A stretch of 64,000 nucleotides of DNA from Pandoraea captiosa. GTDB lineage: Bacteria; Pseudomonadota; Gammaproteobacteria; Burkholderiales; Burkholderiaceae. This document shows positions 15,227 to 24,147 of this stretch, in pieces (position 1 is the stretch's first letter; the number at the start of each line of letters is the position of its first letter). The translations under genes and the position numbers were made by a program. The stretch covers positions 186,001 to 250,000 of the forward strand of contig NZ_CABPSQ010000005.1 in NCBI RefSeq assembly GCF_902459775.1, written 5' to 3'. The notes beneath the pieces were generated by a model. It was given only the letters and a program-made list of their open reading frames with translations, had not been told where the DNA came from and did not search any database.

Positions 15227-16564
15227 TCACAGATGCATGGCGTCGGCGCTCGAGCGTGACGGCTGGGCGGCCGTCTGGCGACGCGAACTGAGCAGCGACG
15301 CGCCGGCGTCCGCCAGGCGAACGGCCTCTCTTGCGCGCTCGCACATGTCGCGTTCATAGGCGGCGATGGCCCGGTCCAACGACGTATGCCCCGACGCTAC
15401 CCCCTGCAGATGCTCGACGAGTCTGGCGGCGTCGCGCAAGGCCGTGTTGGCGCCCAGTCCGCCCGCCGGACTCATCGTGTGAACCGCATCCCCCAGCCCG
15501 GTGACGCTATCGACCTGCCATGGCAGCGGGCTTGTGGTGCTGCGCACCGGCATCGTACGGACGGTCTCGGGCACCGCGTGTGCGAACAGCGCGCCGAGGT
15601 GCGGGTGCCATCCTTCGGTCAGCGCGTCGATGCGCGCGAGCGGTGCAATACCGGCAACCTCTGCCGCCGGGTGGAAGGCGCCCAGCAGCGTTTGCGACGG
15701 GCCGATGAAGGCCCAGTAGAGGTAGTCGGCCACGGGGGAGAGCGGCATCCGGTGCGGGCCACTGGCTAATGGTCCCGGTGCGCTTGCATCGTCGGCACGA
15801 CGAAACAGCATGGCTTCGATGACGACGGCGAAGCCATCGGCAAATACGACGGTGCTGCCCTCCATGGTCGTGGCCTCGCCGTGTGCGTCCATGAGCACCA
15901 GCAGCGCCGTGGACAGAGGCGTGAGGCCGTAGATGCAGAGGTCGCCGGTGTCGCGAGGTGTCATGCCCGGCAGCACATATTCACGCACGCGCGAGTGCGT
16001 GCCGTCGGCAGCCACGACGAGGCCCGCCGCACTGTGGGAGCCATCGTCGAAGTGCGCAACGCGGCGGCCGTCGGCCGTCGTGGTCGTGCGCGAGAACGAC
16101 TTCCCGAAATGGACGTGATCGAGAATGCCGTCGAGCAGGATTTCACGAAGCGTCTGGCGGTGCAGACTGAGGTCTCCCGGAATGTCGGGGGCCTGCGCGG
16201 CCGGACGTGCGGCCACCGGCGCGGTGCGCCGGCGGTGTTCGGTCACGCTCTCGTCCGTATGCGCGTCGTGCCAGCTCGGTGGCAGTACGACGTCGGCGTC
16301 GGTGAGTTGCGGGGTGACGAAGCGGCCGCCGGTGCGCGCGATTGCCGCGCGCTCGCGAACGCGCTCGACCTGGCCGGGAGGCAGGCATCGGGCGAGCGCA
16401 TCGAGGCCGTCGGCGTCGATGCGAAGACGGTATCCCTGAAAGCGGGCTTCGGGCGCGGTGTCGCGTTCATAGACATCGAACGAGATGCCCGCGCGGCGCA
16501 GGCCCTGAGCGAGGCACAGGCCGCCCAGACCCGCGCCGATGATGTTGACATGCAAGGCAGACAT
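15227..16564 (-). CDS. FAD-dependent monooxygenase
   Basis: Group A flavin monooxygenase of about 445 residues. It has an N-terminal ADP-binding motif (NIIGAGLGGLCLAQGLRRAG), a mid-protein LVVAADGTHSRVR block and the GDAVHTMSPAGGLGANTALRD motif that binds the flavin ribityl chain, all characteristic of PHBH-type hydroxylases. Such enzymes hydroxylate or epoxidise aromatic or polyketide-like substrates with NAD(P)H. The start at 16564 (MSALHVN) gives the standard N-terminus; an upstream in-frame ATG at 16612 is possible. It is divergent from the AraC gene at 16681, which is its likely regulator, and precedes the NmrA-like gene. Substrate unknown. Confidence 0.9.
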   Translation of the reverse strand: MSALHVNIIGAGLGGLCLAQGLRRAGISFDVYERDTAPEARFQGYRLRIDADGLDALARCLPPGQVERVRERAAIARTGGRFVTPQLTDADVVLPPSWHDAHTDESVTEHRRRTAPVAARPAAQAPDIPGDLSLHRQTLREILLDGILDHVHFGKSFSRTTTTADGRRVAHFDDGSHSAAGLVVAADGTHSRVREYVLPGMTPRDTGDLCIYGLTPLSTALLVLMDAHGEATTMEGSTVVFADGFAVVIEAMLFRRADDASAPGPLASGPHRMPLSPVADYLYWAFIGPSQTLLGAFHPAAEVAGIAPLARIDALTEGWHPHLGALFAHAVPETVRTMPVRSTTSPLPWQVDSVTGLGDAVHTMSPAGGLGANTALRDAARLVEHLQGVASGHTSLDRAIAAYERDMCERAREAVRLADAGASLLSSRRQTAAQPSRSSADAMHL

Positions 16565-16629
16565 GATCTTGAAGTCGCCGCGAGAAGCGGCCAAGGGTGG
16601 TACTGCGCTCATTGTCTGCGCGTCGCGTG

Positions 16630-16658
16630 TTGACCTGATAACATCGTTTGGTCATAAA
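16630..16658 (+). promoter_or_regulatory. Candidate promoter in the FAD-monooxygenase/AraC divergent gap
   Basis: TTGACC (16630-16635) and CATAAA (16653-16658) are separated by 17 bp, a fair match to a sigma-70 promoter reading towards the AraC gene whose ATG is at 16681. The gap between the two divergent genes is only 116 bp, so regulator sites should also lie here. Confidence 0.4.
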
Positions 16659-16680
16659 ACAATGCAGATCGGACAAAGAG

Positions 16681-17577
16681 ATGAGTAGCGATCCGTTAAG
16701 CCTGTCGCATCGCAAAACCGACGTGCCCATGATCAAGTTGGAGGATTCGCCGTTTGCGCGATACAAGCCCAACGACCGGCTGGACGGCCCGCCGGTGTGG
16801 GCGTTCGGGGGCAGCGACCATGAACGCAGCCTGTTCAGGATCGGAACGCGTGAGCTCGATTGGCACGCCCATGTGCGAGGGCAATTGTTCTGCGTTCATT
16901 CGGGACTGGTGCACGTTCATACGCCCTTCGGCGCGTGGGTGCTGCCGCCGTATCGTGCGGGATGGATCCCGCCCGGCGTGACCCATCGCGTGTCGTTATC
17001 GGGCGTGGTCAGCGGGTGGATCGTGCTGGTCGCGCCGGGCGCCGCGACGAAGTTGCCCACGACGCCTCGTGTCGTGGGCGTCTCGGAGTTGCTGGCGGCG
17101 CTCGTCAAGCGAGCGGCGTCGTGGGCGTCGCGCGAAGCCCTGACGGAGGACGAGGCGCGTCTCGCTCAGGTGCTGATCGACGAGATTGCGCTCGCGCCGG
17201 CAGAGCCGCTCGGGTTGCCCATGCCCACCGATGCGCGCGCGGCGCGTGTGGCGCGCGCCGTGCTTGGCGATCTCGGCGGGCAGACGTCGCTGGAGGTGCT
17301 GGCGCAGCGTGCCGGTGTGTCGTCGCGTACCGCGCGGCGCCTGTTCGTTGCGGAGACGGGCATGGGTTTTACGCAATGGCGACAGCAGGCGCGTCTCGTG
17401 AGTGCACTTGAGCGACTGGCCAACGGGGAGCCCGTCGGCGCCATCGCCGATTCGCTGGGGTATTCGACACCGAGCAATTTCATTGCGATGTTCCGCCGCG
17501 CCTTTGGCGAGTCTCCAGGCCGCTACTTCCGTCAGGTCGGCCCGCGGACGGCGCCGGACGAACAGGATGCCGCATGA
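16681..17577 (+). CDS. AraC-family regulator with cupin sensor domain
   Basis: Regulator of 298 residues. The N-terminal part is a cupin-type sensor ([19 protein letters not shown], then [14 protein letters not shown]). The C-terminal part has two helix-turn-helix motifs ([19 protein letters not shown] and [20 protein letters not shown]) and ends with the conserved [10 protein letters not shown]. The ATG at 16681 was chosen; an in-frame TTG lies upstream at 16648. Its stop overlaps the start of the following flavoprotein gene (ATGA), which implies co-translation, and it is divergent from the FAD monooxygenase. It probably controls both directions; the signal is unknown. Confidence 0.9.
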   Translation: MSSDPLSLSHRKTDVPMIKLEDSPFARYKPNDRLDGPPVWAFGGSDHERSLFRIGTRELDWHAHVRGQLFCVHSGLVHVHTPFGAWVLPPYRAGWIPPGVTHRVSLSGVVSGWIVLVAPGAATKLPTTPRVVGVSELLAALVKRAASWASREALTEDEARLAQVLIDEIALAPAEPLGLPMPTDARAARVARAVLGDLGGQTSLEVLAQRAGVSSRTARRLFVAETGMGFTQWRQQARLVSALERLANGEPVGAIADSLGYSTPSNFIAMFRRAFGESPGRYFRQVGPRTAPDEQDAA

Positions 17578-18734
17578 GTTCGCGCGATACGGCGTTGCAC
17601 CGGACATCCCAGACATCTCAGACGTCCTCGGTGTCCGGGATGTCCGATATGTCCGAAGTATCGATGCGGCGCATCGATACGCTCGTCATCGGTGGCGGCC
17701 AGTCCGCCTTGGCGACCGCCTATTTTCTGCGTCGCTGGAAAGTGAATTACATCGTGCTGGACGACCAGATGTCGGCGGGCGGGGCGTGGCAGCGCGCATG
17801 GCCGTCGCTGCAACTCTTCTCTCCCGCGCAATGGAGTTCGTTGCCGGGATGGCCGATGCGCGGCGGCGAAGCGCATTATCCGTCCCGCGACGAAGCCGTG
17901 GCCTACCTGAGGGCGTATGAGGCGCGTTACGAGGTGCCTGTGGTGCGTCCCGTAAGCGTGACTGGGGTATTCGCGCAAGACGCGGGGCTAAAGGTCCGCA
18001 CGGACCGGGGCGATTGGCTGGCGCAAACCGTGGTGAGTGCCACCGGGTCATGGCGCTCGCCGTACGTGCCGACTTATCCGGGCCAGGCGGTGTTTCGCGG
18101 GCGTCAGATGCACTCGGCGGAATATGCCGGGCCCGAGGCGTTGCAGGGACTGCGCGTACTGGTCGTCGGCGGCGGAAATTCCGGCGCGCAGATTTACGCG
18201 GAGGTATCGCGGCTATGCGATGCGACCTGGGTCACGCTGAGTCCTCCGTCCTACCTGCCGGACGATGTCGACGGACGCGTGCTGTTCGAGCGGGCCACGG
18301 CGCGGTGGCAGGCCGCGCAGCGCGGTTTGCCGGACCCGTATCCGGACAGCGGATTGGGGCATATCGTCATGGTGCCGTCCGTGCTGGCGGCGCGCGAGCG
18401 GGGCGTGCTGCGCACGGTGCGTCCGTTTGTGCGGTTCGTCGAGGACGGCGTGGTGTGGGAGAACGGCACACGCTCGCACGTGGACGTGGTCATCTGGTGC
18501 ACGGGATTTCGGCCCTCCCTGACCCACTTGCAGCCGCTCTCGATTGTGAACGCGGATGGGCGAATCCGGGTGGCGGGAACGCGATCGATCGATGAACCGA
18601 GGCTCTGGCTTGTCGGGTATGGCGAGTGGACGGGATACGCGTCGGCCACACTCATCGGTGTGATGCGAAGCGCGCGTGCGACGGCGCAGGAGATTGTGGC
18701 GCATCTCGAAGCACGGACGTCGGGGACTACGTAG
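17574..18734 (+). CDS. Flavin-containing monooxygenase-like protein (ArsO/CzcO type)
   Basis: NAD(P)/FAD-dependent oxidoreductase of 386 residues. It has an FAD-binding motif ([18 protein letters not shown]), an FMO-like [11 protein letters not shown] block and a second Rossmann motif ([17 protein letters not shown]), followed by [10 protein letters not shown]. This is the ArsO/CzcO-like group, known from arsenic and metal operons, but no such genes are nearby. The ATG at 17574 overlaps the AraC stop by 4 bp. The first 30 residues are low-complexity Ser/Thr/Met repeats encoded by an inverted-repeat DNA segment, so the true start may be the ATG at 17664 ([12 protein letters not shown]). Confidence 0.85.
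   Translation: MSSRDTALHRTSQTSQTSSVSGMSDMSEVSMRRIDTLVIGGGQSALATAYFLRRWKVNYIVLDDQMSAGGAWQRAWPSLQLFSPAQWSSLPGWPMRGGEAHYPSRDEAVAYLRAYEARYEVPVVRPVSVTGVFAQDAGLKVRTDRGDWLAQTVVSATGSWRSPYVPTYPGQAVFRGRQMHSAEYAGPEALQGLRVLVVGGGNSGAQIYAEVSRLCDATWVTLSPPSYLPDDVDGRVLFERATARWQAAQRGLPDPYPDSGLGHIVMVPSVLAARERGVLRTVRPFVRFVEDGVVWENGTRSHVDVVIWCTGFRPSLTHLQPLSIVNADGRIRVAGTRSIDEPRLWLVGYGEWTGYASATLIGVMRSARATAQEIVAHLEARTSGTT
17601..17646. repeat. Inverted repeat at the 5' end of the flavoprotein gene
   Basis: CGGACATCCC (17601-17610) and GGGATGTCCG (17637-17646) are perfect 10-bp inverted copies. The 26 bp between them and the DNA after them contain more GACATC/GATGTC-like copies, for example AGACATCTCAGACGTC. If the flavoprotein starts at 17664, this would be an intergenic hairpin between it and the AraC gene. 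Confidence 0.6.
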
Positions 18735-18907
18735 CACCGCAATGCGAATTCGCGCGATAGAGTGACTGTCATGCAGTGCAGGGCATTCAGGGTCCGACGT
18801 GCGACCAACGCCGGTTTTACCGTGACGTTCTCATCGGATGCGCGCACGGCACATCGTTTTTTCACGTACTGAGGTTTGCCGTTGCAAGGGTGGAGGCGGG
18901 ATAGAAG

Positions 18908-19237
18908 ATGTTGATGAAGATGGGAACACTCCGGAAAACTAATTCACGAATGGCTCGGTTCAAAGCAGGGTGCAGCGCCACGCGTCGCAAGCATGGCGAC
19001 GGGCGACTGCGAGCGCGTATGACCAAAGTGGAGGCGATACTGCCGACGCTTGCGACCCGAGAGGATCTGGCCAGGGAAATTGTCGCGGTGCGCGTTGAAA
19101 TGCATCAGGGGTTCGCCGCCGTGCACCGGGAGTTGCATAAGGAACTGCACGCGCTGACCTGGCGGCTGATCGGCACGATGGTGAGTGTTGGCGCGGCGCT
19201 GGTCGCGGCAACCCACTTCGTCGCAAAGCTCGCTTGA
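18908..19237 (+). CDS. Small coiled-coil protein with C-terminal membrane segment
   Basis: Hypothetical protein of up to 109 residues. The C-terminal half (MTKVEAILPTLATREDLARE through AVHRELHKELHALTWR) is amphipathic and likely coiled coil, and it ends in one hydrophobic helix (LIGTMVSVGAALVAATHFVA). Small proteins of this design are frequent in Burkholderiales and have no assigned role. The ATG at 18908 follows a GGAGG-like site at about 10 bp, but an internal ATG at 19019 begins the conserved-looking part, so the basic N-terminal 37 residues are uncertain. Confidence 0.6.
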   Translation: MLMKMGTLRKTNSRMARFKAGCSATRRKHGDGRLRARMTKVEAILPTLATREDLAREIVAVRVEMHQGFAAVHRELHKELHALTWRLIGTMVSVGAALVAATHFVAKLA

Positions 19238-19350
19238 CGTCGAGTCCCGGCAGCCATACCCGCTCCGAGATGTGCGGGTAACCATGGCGCGAATGACGGG
19301 GCATGACGGGGCATGGCGGACCGATCGCAAAGACGGTCCGCCTCATCTGA

Positions 19351-19671
19351 CTATCCCATCAGCTTCGGTGGTTTTCCCGGCCCCGGGCAGTGCAGTACGC
19401 GGCAGGGGCTGACGAACTTGTCGCACGCGACTGCCGCCTGCGCGAACGTCTCGAAGTAGATCGCGTGATCGTCATTCGTGACATGCGCCTTTTCGATTTC
19501 CGAGGCGGCCTCATTCCACGCCAGTCCCAGATACTTCCCGTGGTCATGAAACCAGACCACATATCCCTGTCTTGCCAGCGATTTCGGAACGTTCAGCGTC
19601 CGCTCTTCCTTCGATTTTCGTTTGCCGATGCCGCCGGGTTTTGCGCAATGGGCGTCCTTCGGGTCGTTCAT
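19351..19671 (-). CDS. Hypothetical protein, 106 residues
   Basis: I do not recognise the family. The protein starts MNDPKDAHCAKPGG, has a basic segment (GKRKSKEERTLNVPKSLARQ), an aromatic central part (GYVVWFHDHGKYLGLAWNEA) and a Cys-containing tail (CDKFVSPCRVLHCPGPGKPP). No signal peptide or membrane helix is seen. The ATG at 19671 has AAGGAG eight bases upstream, strong support for a real gene; an upstream in-frame start at 19722 is less likely. It stands alone between two plus-strand genes. Confidence 0.6.
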   Translation of the reverse strand: MNDPKDAHCAKPGGIGKRKSKEERTLNVPKSLARQGYVVWFHDHGKYLGLAWNEAASEIEKAHVTNDDHAIYFETFAQAAVACDKFVSPCRVLHCPGPGKPPKLMG

Positions 19672-19827
19672 GGAAAGTCTCCTTGTTTGTGCATGAATAG
19701 GGGGCCGCGGAGGTGCATTCATGATGTCAGGAGTGAGGTGGCCTGACGTTCAGCAACGTCCGAATCGAAAGACGGGAAAACGCGCAGACGACAGGTTTCG
19801 CCGATTTTCACAAAGGGAGGCTCGCAC

Positions 19828-20037
19828 ATGGCGGATGCGCGAATCCATGTGATATGCGCATTTCGAAGGTGGCGAGGGGTAAGGGCGCGGATGGTCCGGT
19901 TTGCCGGGGATAAGGCGGGTCGCGGCAATCCGTTTAAGAATTTACGTATTGCGTGGACGACGGAGATGTGGATCCCGTGCCGTAGACAGCGGGCGATCCG
20001 AGGTGGTTCGGCGCAGTCGTTCGGCCCGAAAAAATGA
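19828..20037 (+). CDS. Possible small basic protein, 69 residues
   Basis: Open frame with an excellent ribosome site (AAAGGGAGG, seven bases before the ATG) but no recognisable domain. The product is rich in Arg and Trp (CAFRRWRGVRARMVRF). It lies in the otherwise gene-free 545-bp stretch before the second autotransporter. The ribosome site is the only support, so it could be a chance frame or a remnant. Confidence 0.25.
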   Translation: MADARIHVICAFRRWRGVRARMVRFAGDKAGRGNPFKNLRIAWTTEMWIPCRRQRAIRGGSAQSFGPKK

Positions 20038-20045
20038 CCCGACTA

Positions 20046-20057
20046 GGACTTTAGTCC
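20046..20057. promoter_or_regulatory. Short palindrome upstream of the second autotransporter
   Basis: GGACT and AGTCC flank TT as a perfect inverted repeat about 160 bp before the start codon at 20218. Symmetric sites of this size are typical of dimeric regulators. No regulator can be named from the sequence. Confidence 0.3.
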
Positions 20058-20217
20058 AATGCGCCGCAGGCACGAATGGGGCAGATTTCCAGTAGTCGGA
20101 GAAATCGGGGCATGGACGGGAGTTTGCCGCTTCAGTCTTCGGTTGACTCCCGCAGGCTGCTTACGAAGCACCGCACCGACACATCATCCCTCAAAACAAC
20201 AAGACCACGATACCGCA

Positions 20218-23148
20218 ATGCCGCACTCCCAATACCTACCCAAGCGAAAAGCACTGGTCATTGCACTGTCTGCGATGGCGGCGAATGGCGTGCCGAATTC
20301 GGCGGTGGCGGATCCCTGCACCGTTATGGGAGTGTCAACCCAGTGCATGTATGTCCGCTTCTCATTCCCAACGTACGACTCGGGTCCCGGCAACGTTATT
20401 CCCTTCTCCGGATATGGCTTCTTTCTTAGCGGGACTTCGGGAACCTTCACCGTCACACAGGCCGCACGGTTCGAATCTTCAGATTCATCCGTAGTGGCAA
20501 ACCAGGGCAATCTCGGCACGTTGAGCAACTTCGGACAGGTGGTCGGCGCCCAATCCGGCTTTCTCAATATTGGCAATACCGATCAAATTCAGAATGCGTC
20601 GACCGGCACTCTGGCTGGAGGGTATGGCGTGCAAAATGGTGTGTTGGACACCACGGGCGCCACGAGTTATCCCGGCACGATAGGAACCATTCGGAACGAC
20701 GGCACCATCTCCGGAACCATATCCGCCATTTACAACGGGTTCGCTATCAATTCCGTCAGTAACGGCAGCCTGATCTCAGGGAGCACCTACGGCATTGAAA
20801 ATGCCGGATCCATCGGGACCATCACCAACTCAGGACGGATTTACGGCGATAACGCTGCCATTTCCGTGGCTCCATCCGGGAGTATCGGTACGCTGACAAA
20901 TACCGGAACAATCTCCGGGGGGATTGCAGGCAATCCGAACAACGGTACCGCTAGCGCTATTCGAAACTACGGCACCATTGCCGCTATCTCGAATGACGGG
21001 ACCATCGCAGCGGGCTGGGCGGGAATCGTGAACTGGAGCGGCGGTTCCATCACCGCGGTGATCAACACTGGAATGATCACTCAGACTGAGTCGTATGGAA
21101 TCGGGGTGATTACCGGTGGAGTTATCGGTACGCTCGCCAATAGCGGTACGATCAGCGCCCACGTCGCTGTCGCTGTAGACGCGCCGGGACCTGCTCCAGC
21201 CCCGGGAACTATCGGCACACTGATCAATTCCGGTCTGATCTCCGGCTCCGATGCGGCGATCGTCGTCGTTGGCTCTCTGAGCGGTGCATTGCTCGGCACC
21301 GTTGTCAACACAGGAGTCATTGCTGGACCGATCTTGAATACCAGCCCCAATGACCTCACCATCAGCGGCGGCACTTCGATATTCGGCACGCTGACCGGAT
21401 ATGGCGGCAGCCCCGGCACGCTCGGCCCCATCGGGCAGATCGACAGTGGATTCAGCAATCTCACGCTCTCAGGCAATTTGCTGCTTAACGACAATGTCAT
21501 GACCGGAACGCTGGTCAATACTGCCGGGGTCCTTCAGATCAATAACCCCATCACCATCACCGGCAACTACCACCAATATTCGGATGCCGCCTTACGTATC
21601 GGGGTGGCGAATGGTGCAGGCGCCAATGGCCTGACGACCGACACCGGCTATGGGAGGTTGGTCGTCTCCGGCAATGCGACGATCGATCCCGGCGCGAGCG
21701 TCCAGTTGACCAGCGCCAGCACCAGCGCCGCATACCGCTTTGCCACGGGGCAACGGTTCGTGGTGATGCAGGCGACGGGCACCACCACGAACTTCAACGC
21801 CAGTTCGCTCAACTACGGCATTCTTGGCGCCCGGTATGCCCTGACCGGCGCAGAGGTCCGAGATGCGGCAACCAACACCGACAATCTGGTCGTCACTGTT
21901 GGTGAGAAGCTTCCGGATCCGCCGCCGCCCGACCCCGGGACCGGCACGACACCGTCGAATCCACCTCAAACCTCGACGCCCACCCCGACACCAACACCAC
22001 CCTCCGCCCCGGCACCGATCCGGCCGACTACGCGCAACGCCCTCGCCTCGTTCGGCGGCCTGCAAAGCTACACCGGGATCAGCGATCCGGGGCTGCTGGG
22101 TCTCTACAACGCGTCGCTTGCCATCGGTAGCGTGAGCGAAGCGAATCGCGCCGGGGCACAGCTCTCGCCAGCGCAGCAACTCGCTGCCTCGCGGGCAGCA
22201 GCCGCACCGACATTGAACGCACTGGCGCTCACCGGCGCTCGTGCCGATGCGTTGCGGCTGGCGCAAGCCGGGCACAGCGGCGTTGCCACCGGTGATGGCG
22301 GACCGTCGTTCGGTGTGTGGGGGCAAGCGTTCGGCGGACACGCCAGCCAGGGCATGGTCGACGACATCGCAGGCTACAGCGCGAACTATGGCGGCCTGAT
22401 GTTCGGTGTCGACCGCGCGATTGGCGACAAATGGCTCGCGGGCGGCGCATTCTCTTTCAGTCACACGAAAATCAACGGTTCGGACGACAACTCGGGCAGT
22501 TCAACGCAGGTCAACGGCTATGGCTTGCTCGCTTACGCCAGCTATCTTGGATCACCGTGGTACGTGAATCTGTCGGGCGGTATCGTGCAACAGCGCTACA
22601 ACACCACGCGTGTAGTCGACTTCACCGGATTCTCCGGCGTGGCGAGTGGTGCGTTCTCGGGACAGCAATATGTCGCGCGCACCGAGTTCGGGTATCCGCT
22701 GGCGCTGGGCAGCAGCACGCTCACGCCGCTCGCGAGCCTGACCTATAGCTATTTGCACCAAGGCAGCTATACGGAGACCGGTGGCAATGGGGCCGCGCTA
22801 TCAGTGGGAACCTCGCACGCGAGTTCTTTGCGCAGCGCGCTGGGCGCACGACTGGAACGCGCATTCGCGACACGTTACGGCGACATCGTGCCGTTCGCGC
22901 AAGCGCAATGGATTCACGAATTCGTGAATTCACGTGCCGTCACCGGGGCGAGCTACGCGGGCGACTTTACGGGAGAGACGGCGTTCACAGCGGTTGGGCC
23001 GTCGCCCGTGCGCGACCTCGCCGACCTCACGCTGGGCGCGACGCTCGTGCGTAGCAACAACCTGTCGCTCACCGCGCGTTACGAGCTTCAGGTCGGTTCG
23101 CGTTTCGTTTCGCAAACGGGCAGCCTGCGATTGCAGCAGCGCTTTTGA
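20218..23148 (+). CDS. Type Va autotransporter, single passenger module
   Basis: Autotransporter of 976 residues. The signal peptide is short and ordinary (MPHSQYLPKRKALVIALSAM, cleavage near SAVADP), without the ESPR seen in the larger paralogue. The passenger (to ~560) is made of the same IGTxxNxGTISG-type repeats, ends with RFATGQRFVVMQATG and LVVTV, and is followed by a Pro/Thr-rich linker (PDPPPPDPGTGTTPSNPPQ). The helical segment and ~288-residue beta-barrel from residue ~689 (FGVWGQAFGGHASQG) closely match those of the protein at 5047 and end in LQQRF. The ribosome site is weak. It appears to be a one-module relative of the giant protein and is probably an adhesin (inference). Confidence 0.92.
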   Translation: MPHSQYLPKRKALVIALSAMAANGVPNSAVADPCTVMGVSTQCMYVRFSFPTYDSGPGNVIPFSGYGFFLSGTSGTFTVTQAARFESSDSSVVANQGNLGTLSNFGQVVGAQSGFLNIGNTDQIQNASTGTLAGGYGVQNGVLDTTGATSYPGTIGTIRNDGTISGTISAIYNGFAINSVSNGSLISGSTYGIENAGSIGTITNSGRIYGDNAAISVAPSGSIGTLTNTGTISGGIAGNPNNGTASAIRNYGTIAAISNDGTIAAGWAGIVNWSGGSITAVINTGMITQTESYGIGVITGGVIGTLANSGTISAHVAVAVDAPGPAPAPGTIGTLINSGLISGSDAAIVVVGSLSGALLGTVVNTGVIAGPILNTSPNDLTISGGTSIFGTLTGYGGSPGTLGPIGQIDSGFSNLTLSGNLLLNDNVMTGTLVNTAGVLQINNPITITGNYHQYSDAALRIGVANGAGANGLTTDTGYGRLVVSGNATIDPGASVQLTSASTSAAYRFATGQRFVVMQATGTTTNFNASSLNYGILGARYALTGAEVRDAATNTDNLVVTVGEKLPDPPPPDPGTGTTPSNPPQTSTPTPTPTPPSAPAPIRPTTRNALASFGGLQSYTGISDPGLLGLYNASLAIGSVSEANRAGAQLSPAQQLAASRAAAAPTLNALALTGARADALRLAQAGHSGVATGDGGPSFGVWGQAFGGHASQGMVDDIAGYSANYGGLMFGVDRAIGDKWLAGGAFSFSHTKINGSDDNSGSSTQVNGYGLLAYASYLGSPWYVNLSGGIVQQRYNTTRVVDFTGFSGVASGAFSGQQYVARTEFGYPLALGSSTLTPLASLTYSYLHQGSYTETGGNGAALSVGTSHASSLRSALGARLERAFATRYGDIVPFAQAQWIHEFVNSRAVTGASYAGDFTGETAFTAVGPSPVRDLADLTLGATLVRSNNLSLTARYELQVGSRFVSQTGSLRLQQRF

Positions 23149-23297
23149 GGATGGGCACATGCCGGGCGTCCGCTGGCAAGCAACGTAGATGTCCGGCATG
23201 GGCGGCATGCGAAGGGCGCCCTGATCGATGCCTTTGCGCATGCCCGCGACGCTTTTCCCTGCGACACGAAGCGCTGCTGATACGGCGCGTTGCCTGA

Positions 23298-24050
23298 TTA
23301 CGCGTTCGCCACAGCGCGGAACGTTTCCACGGCATCTTCCCCGGCCGGGATATTGAATGGGCTTGACGGGTCGGTCGCAGCAAGCCATACGGCCTCGGCG
23401 ACGTCGGACGCCTCGGTCACGGCCGTCTCCTTCTGCCAGTGCGAGAAGACCTGCTCGACGAGCGCTTCGTAAGCTGGCGGGAAGCCGTCTTTCATGCGGG
23501 CTCGTGCGTTTTCGCCGAAGCGCGTCGACGGTGCGCGTCCGGGAAGCACGACGCGAACGCGAACATTGAACGGCTCCAGTTCGAGCGCCAGCGATGCGCT
23601 GAATGCGTTGACGGCCGACTTGCTCGCGGTATAGACGGATAGCAGATGCAAGGGGCGGCACGTGACGGTCGATGTGACGTTGACGATGACGCCTTGCCTG
23701 CGCTCGCGAAATTGGGGCACCACGGCCTGCGTCATTGCGATCGTGCCCAGCGTGTTGGTCTCGAAGATGTCGCGCACGTTATCCATCGATGTGCCTTCGA
23801 GCGCATTGAGAAAGCCGATGCCCGCATTGTTGACGAGTACATCGAGCGGTCCTGCCGCTTCGACGACCGAGCGGATCGATTCGGGATCCTTCACGTCAAG
23901 CGACAGAACGGAAAGTCGGTCGGACGGTGGCAACACGTCGTCGCGCGGCGTACGCATGGTGGCGACCACCCGCCAATCGCGTGCAAGAAAATACCGTGCC
24001 GTTTCCAATCCGAATCCGGACGAGCAGCCGGTGATCAATACGGTTTTCAT
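23298..24050 (-). CDS. Short-chain dehydrogenase/reductase
   Basis: Classical SDR of 250 residues. It shows the cofactor motif TGCSSGFG (residues 7-14), the structural motif NNAG, and the catalytic Ser (VTSTVT) and Tyr/Lys pair (YTASK). The Arg at the end of the second strand (VVATMRTPRDD) hints at NADP(H). The ATG at 24050 is preceded by AAGGG at good spacing. It is divergent from the AraC gene at 24148 with a 97-bp gap, an arrangement typical of a regulator and its target. The substrate is unknown. Confidence 0.92.
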   Translation of the reverse strand: MKTVLITGCSSGFGLETARYFLARDWRVVATMRTPRDDVLPPSDRLSVLSLDVKDPESIRSVVEAAGPLDVLVNNAGIGFLNALEGTSMDNVRDIFETNTLGTIAMTQAVVPQFRERRQGVIVNVTSTVTCRPLHLLSVYTASKSAVNAFSASLALELEPFNVRVRVVLPGRAPSTRFGENARARMKDGFPPAYEALVEQVFSHWQKETAVTEASDVAEAVWLAATDPSSPFNIPAGEDAVETFRAVANA

Positions 24051-24147
24051 GTCGACCCTTGTGTTCGTTGCGGTACTGACACGATACGGCGATGCGACGA
24101 GACTCGCTACAATCTAGCGTCCGCATTTCATTTGAGATCGTCCAATC

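Larger units (their letters stand above)
19672..20217. other. 546-bp region before the second autotransporter
   Basis: Apart from the doubtful 69-codon frame at 19828, no gene is supported. A short perfect inverted repeat (GGACT-TT-AGTCC, 20046-20057) lies about 160 bp before the autotransporter start and could be a regulator site. The autotransporter frame stays open upstream from 20059 to 20218, but that part encodes nothing resembling a signal peptide, so it was not counted as coding. Confidence 0.5.

Noticed and set aside
23158-23200. CATGCCGG/CCGGCATG inverted repeat after the second autotransporter as a terminator
   Set aside because: The arms are separated by 27 bases and no T run follows; the structure would be weak.
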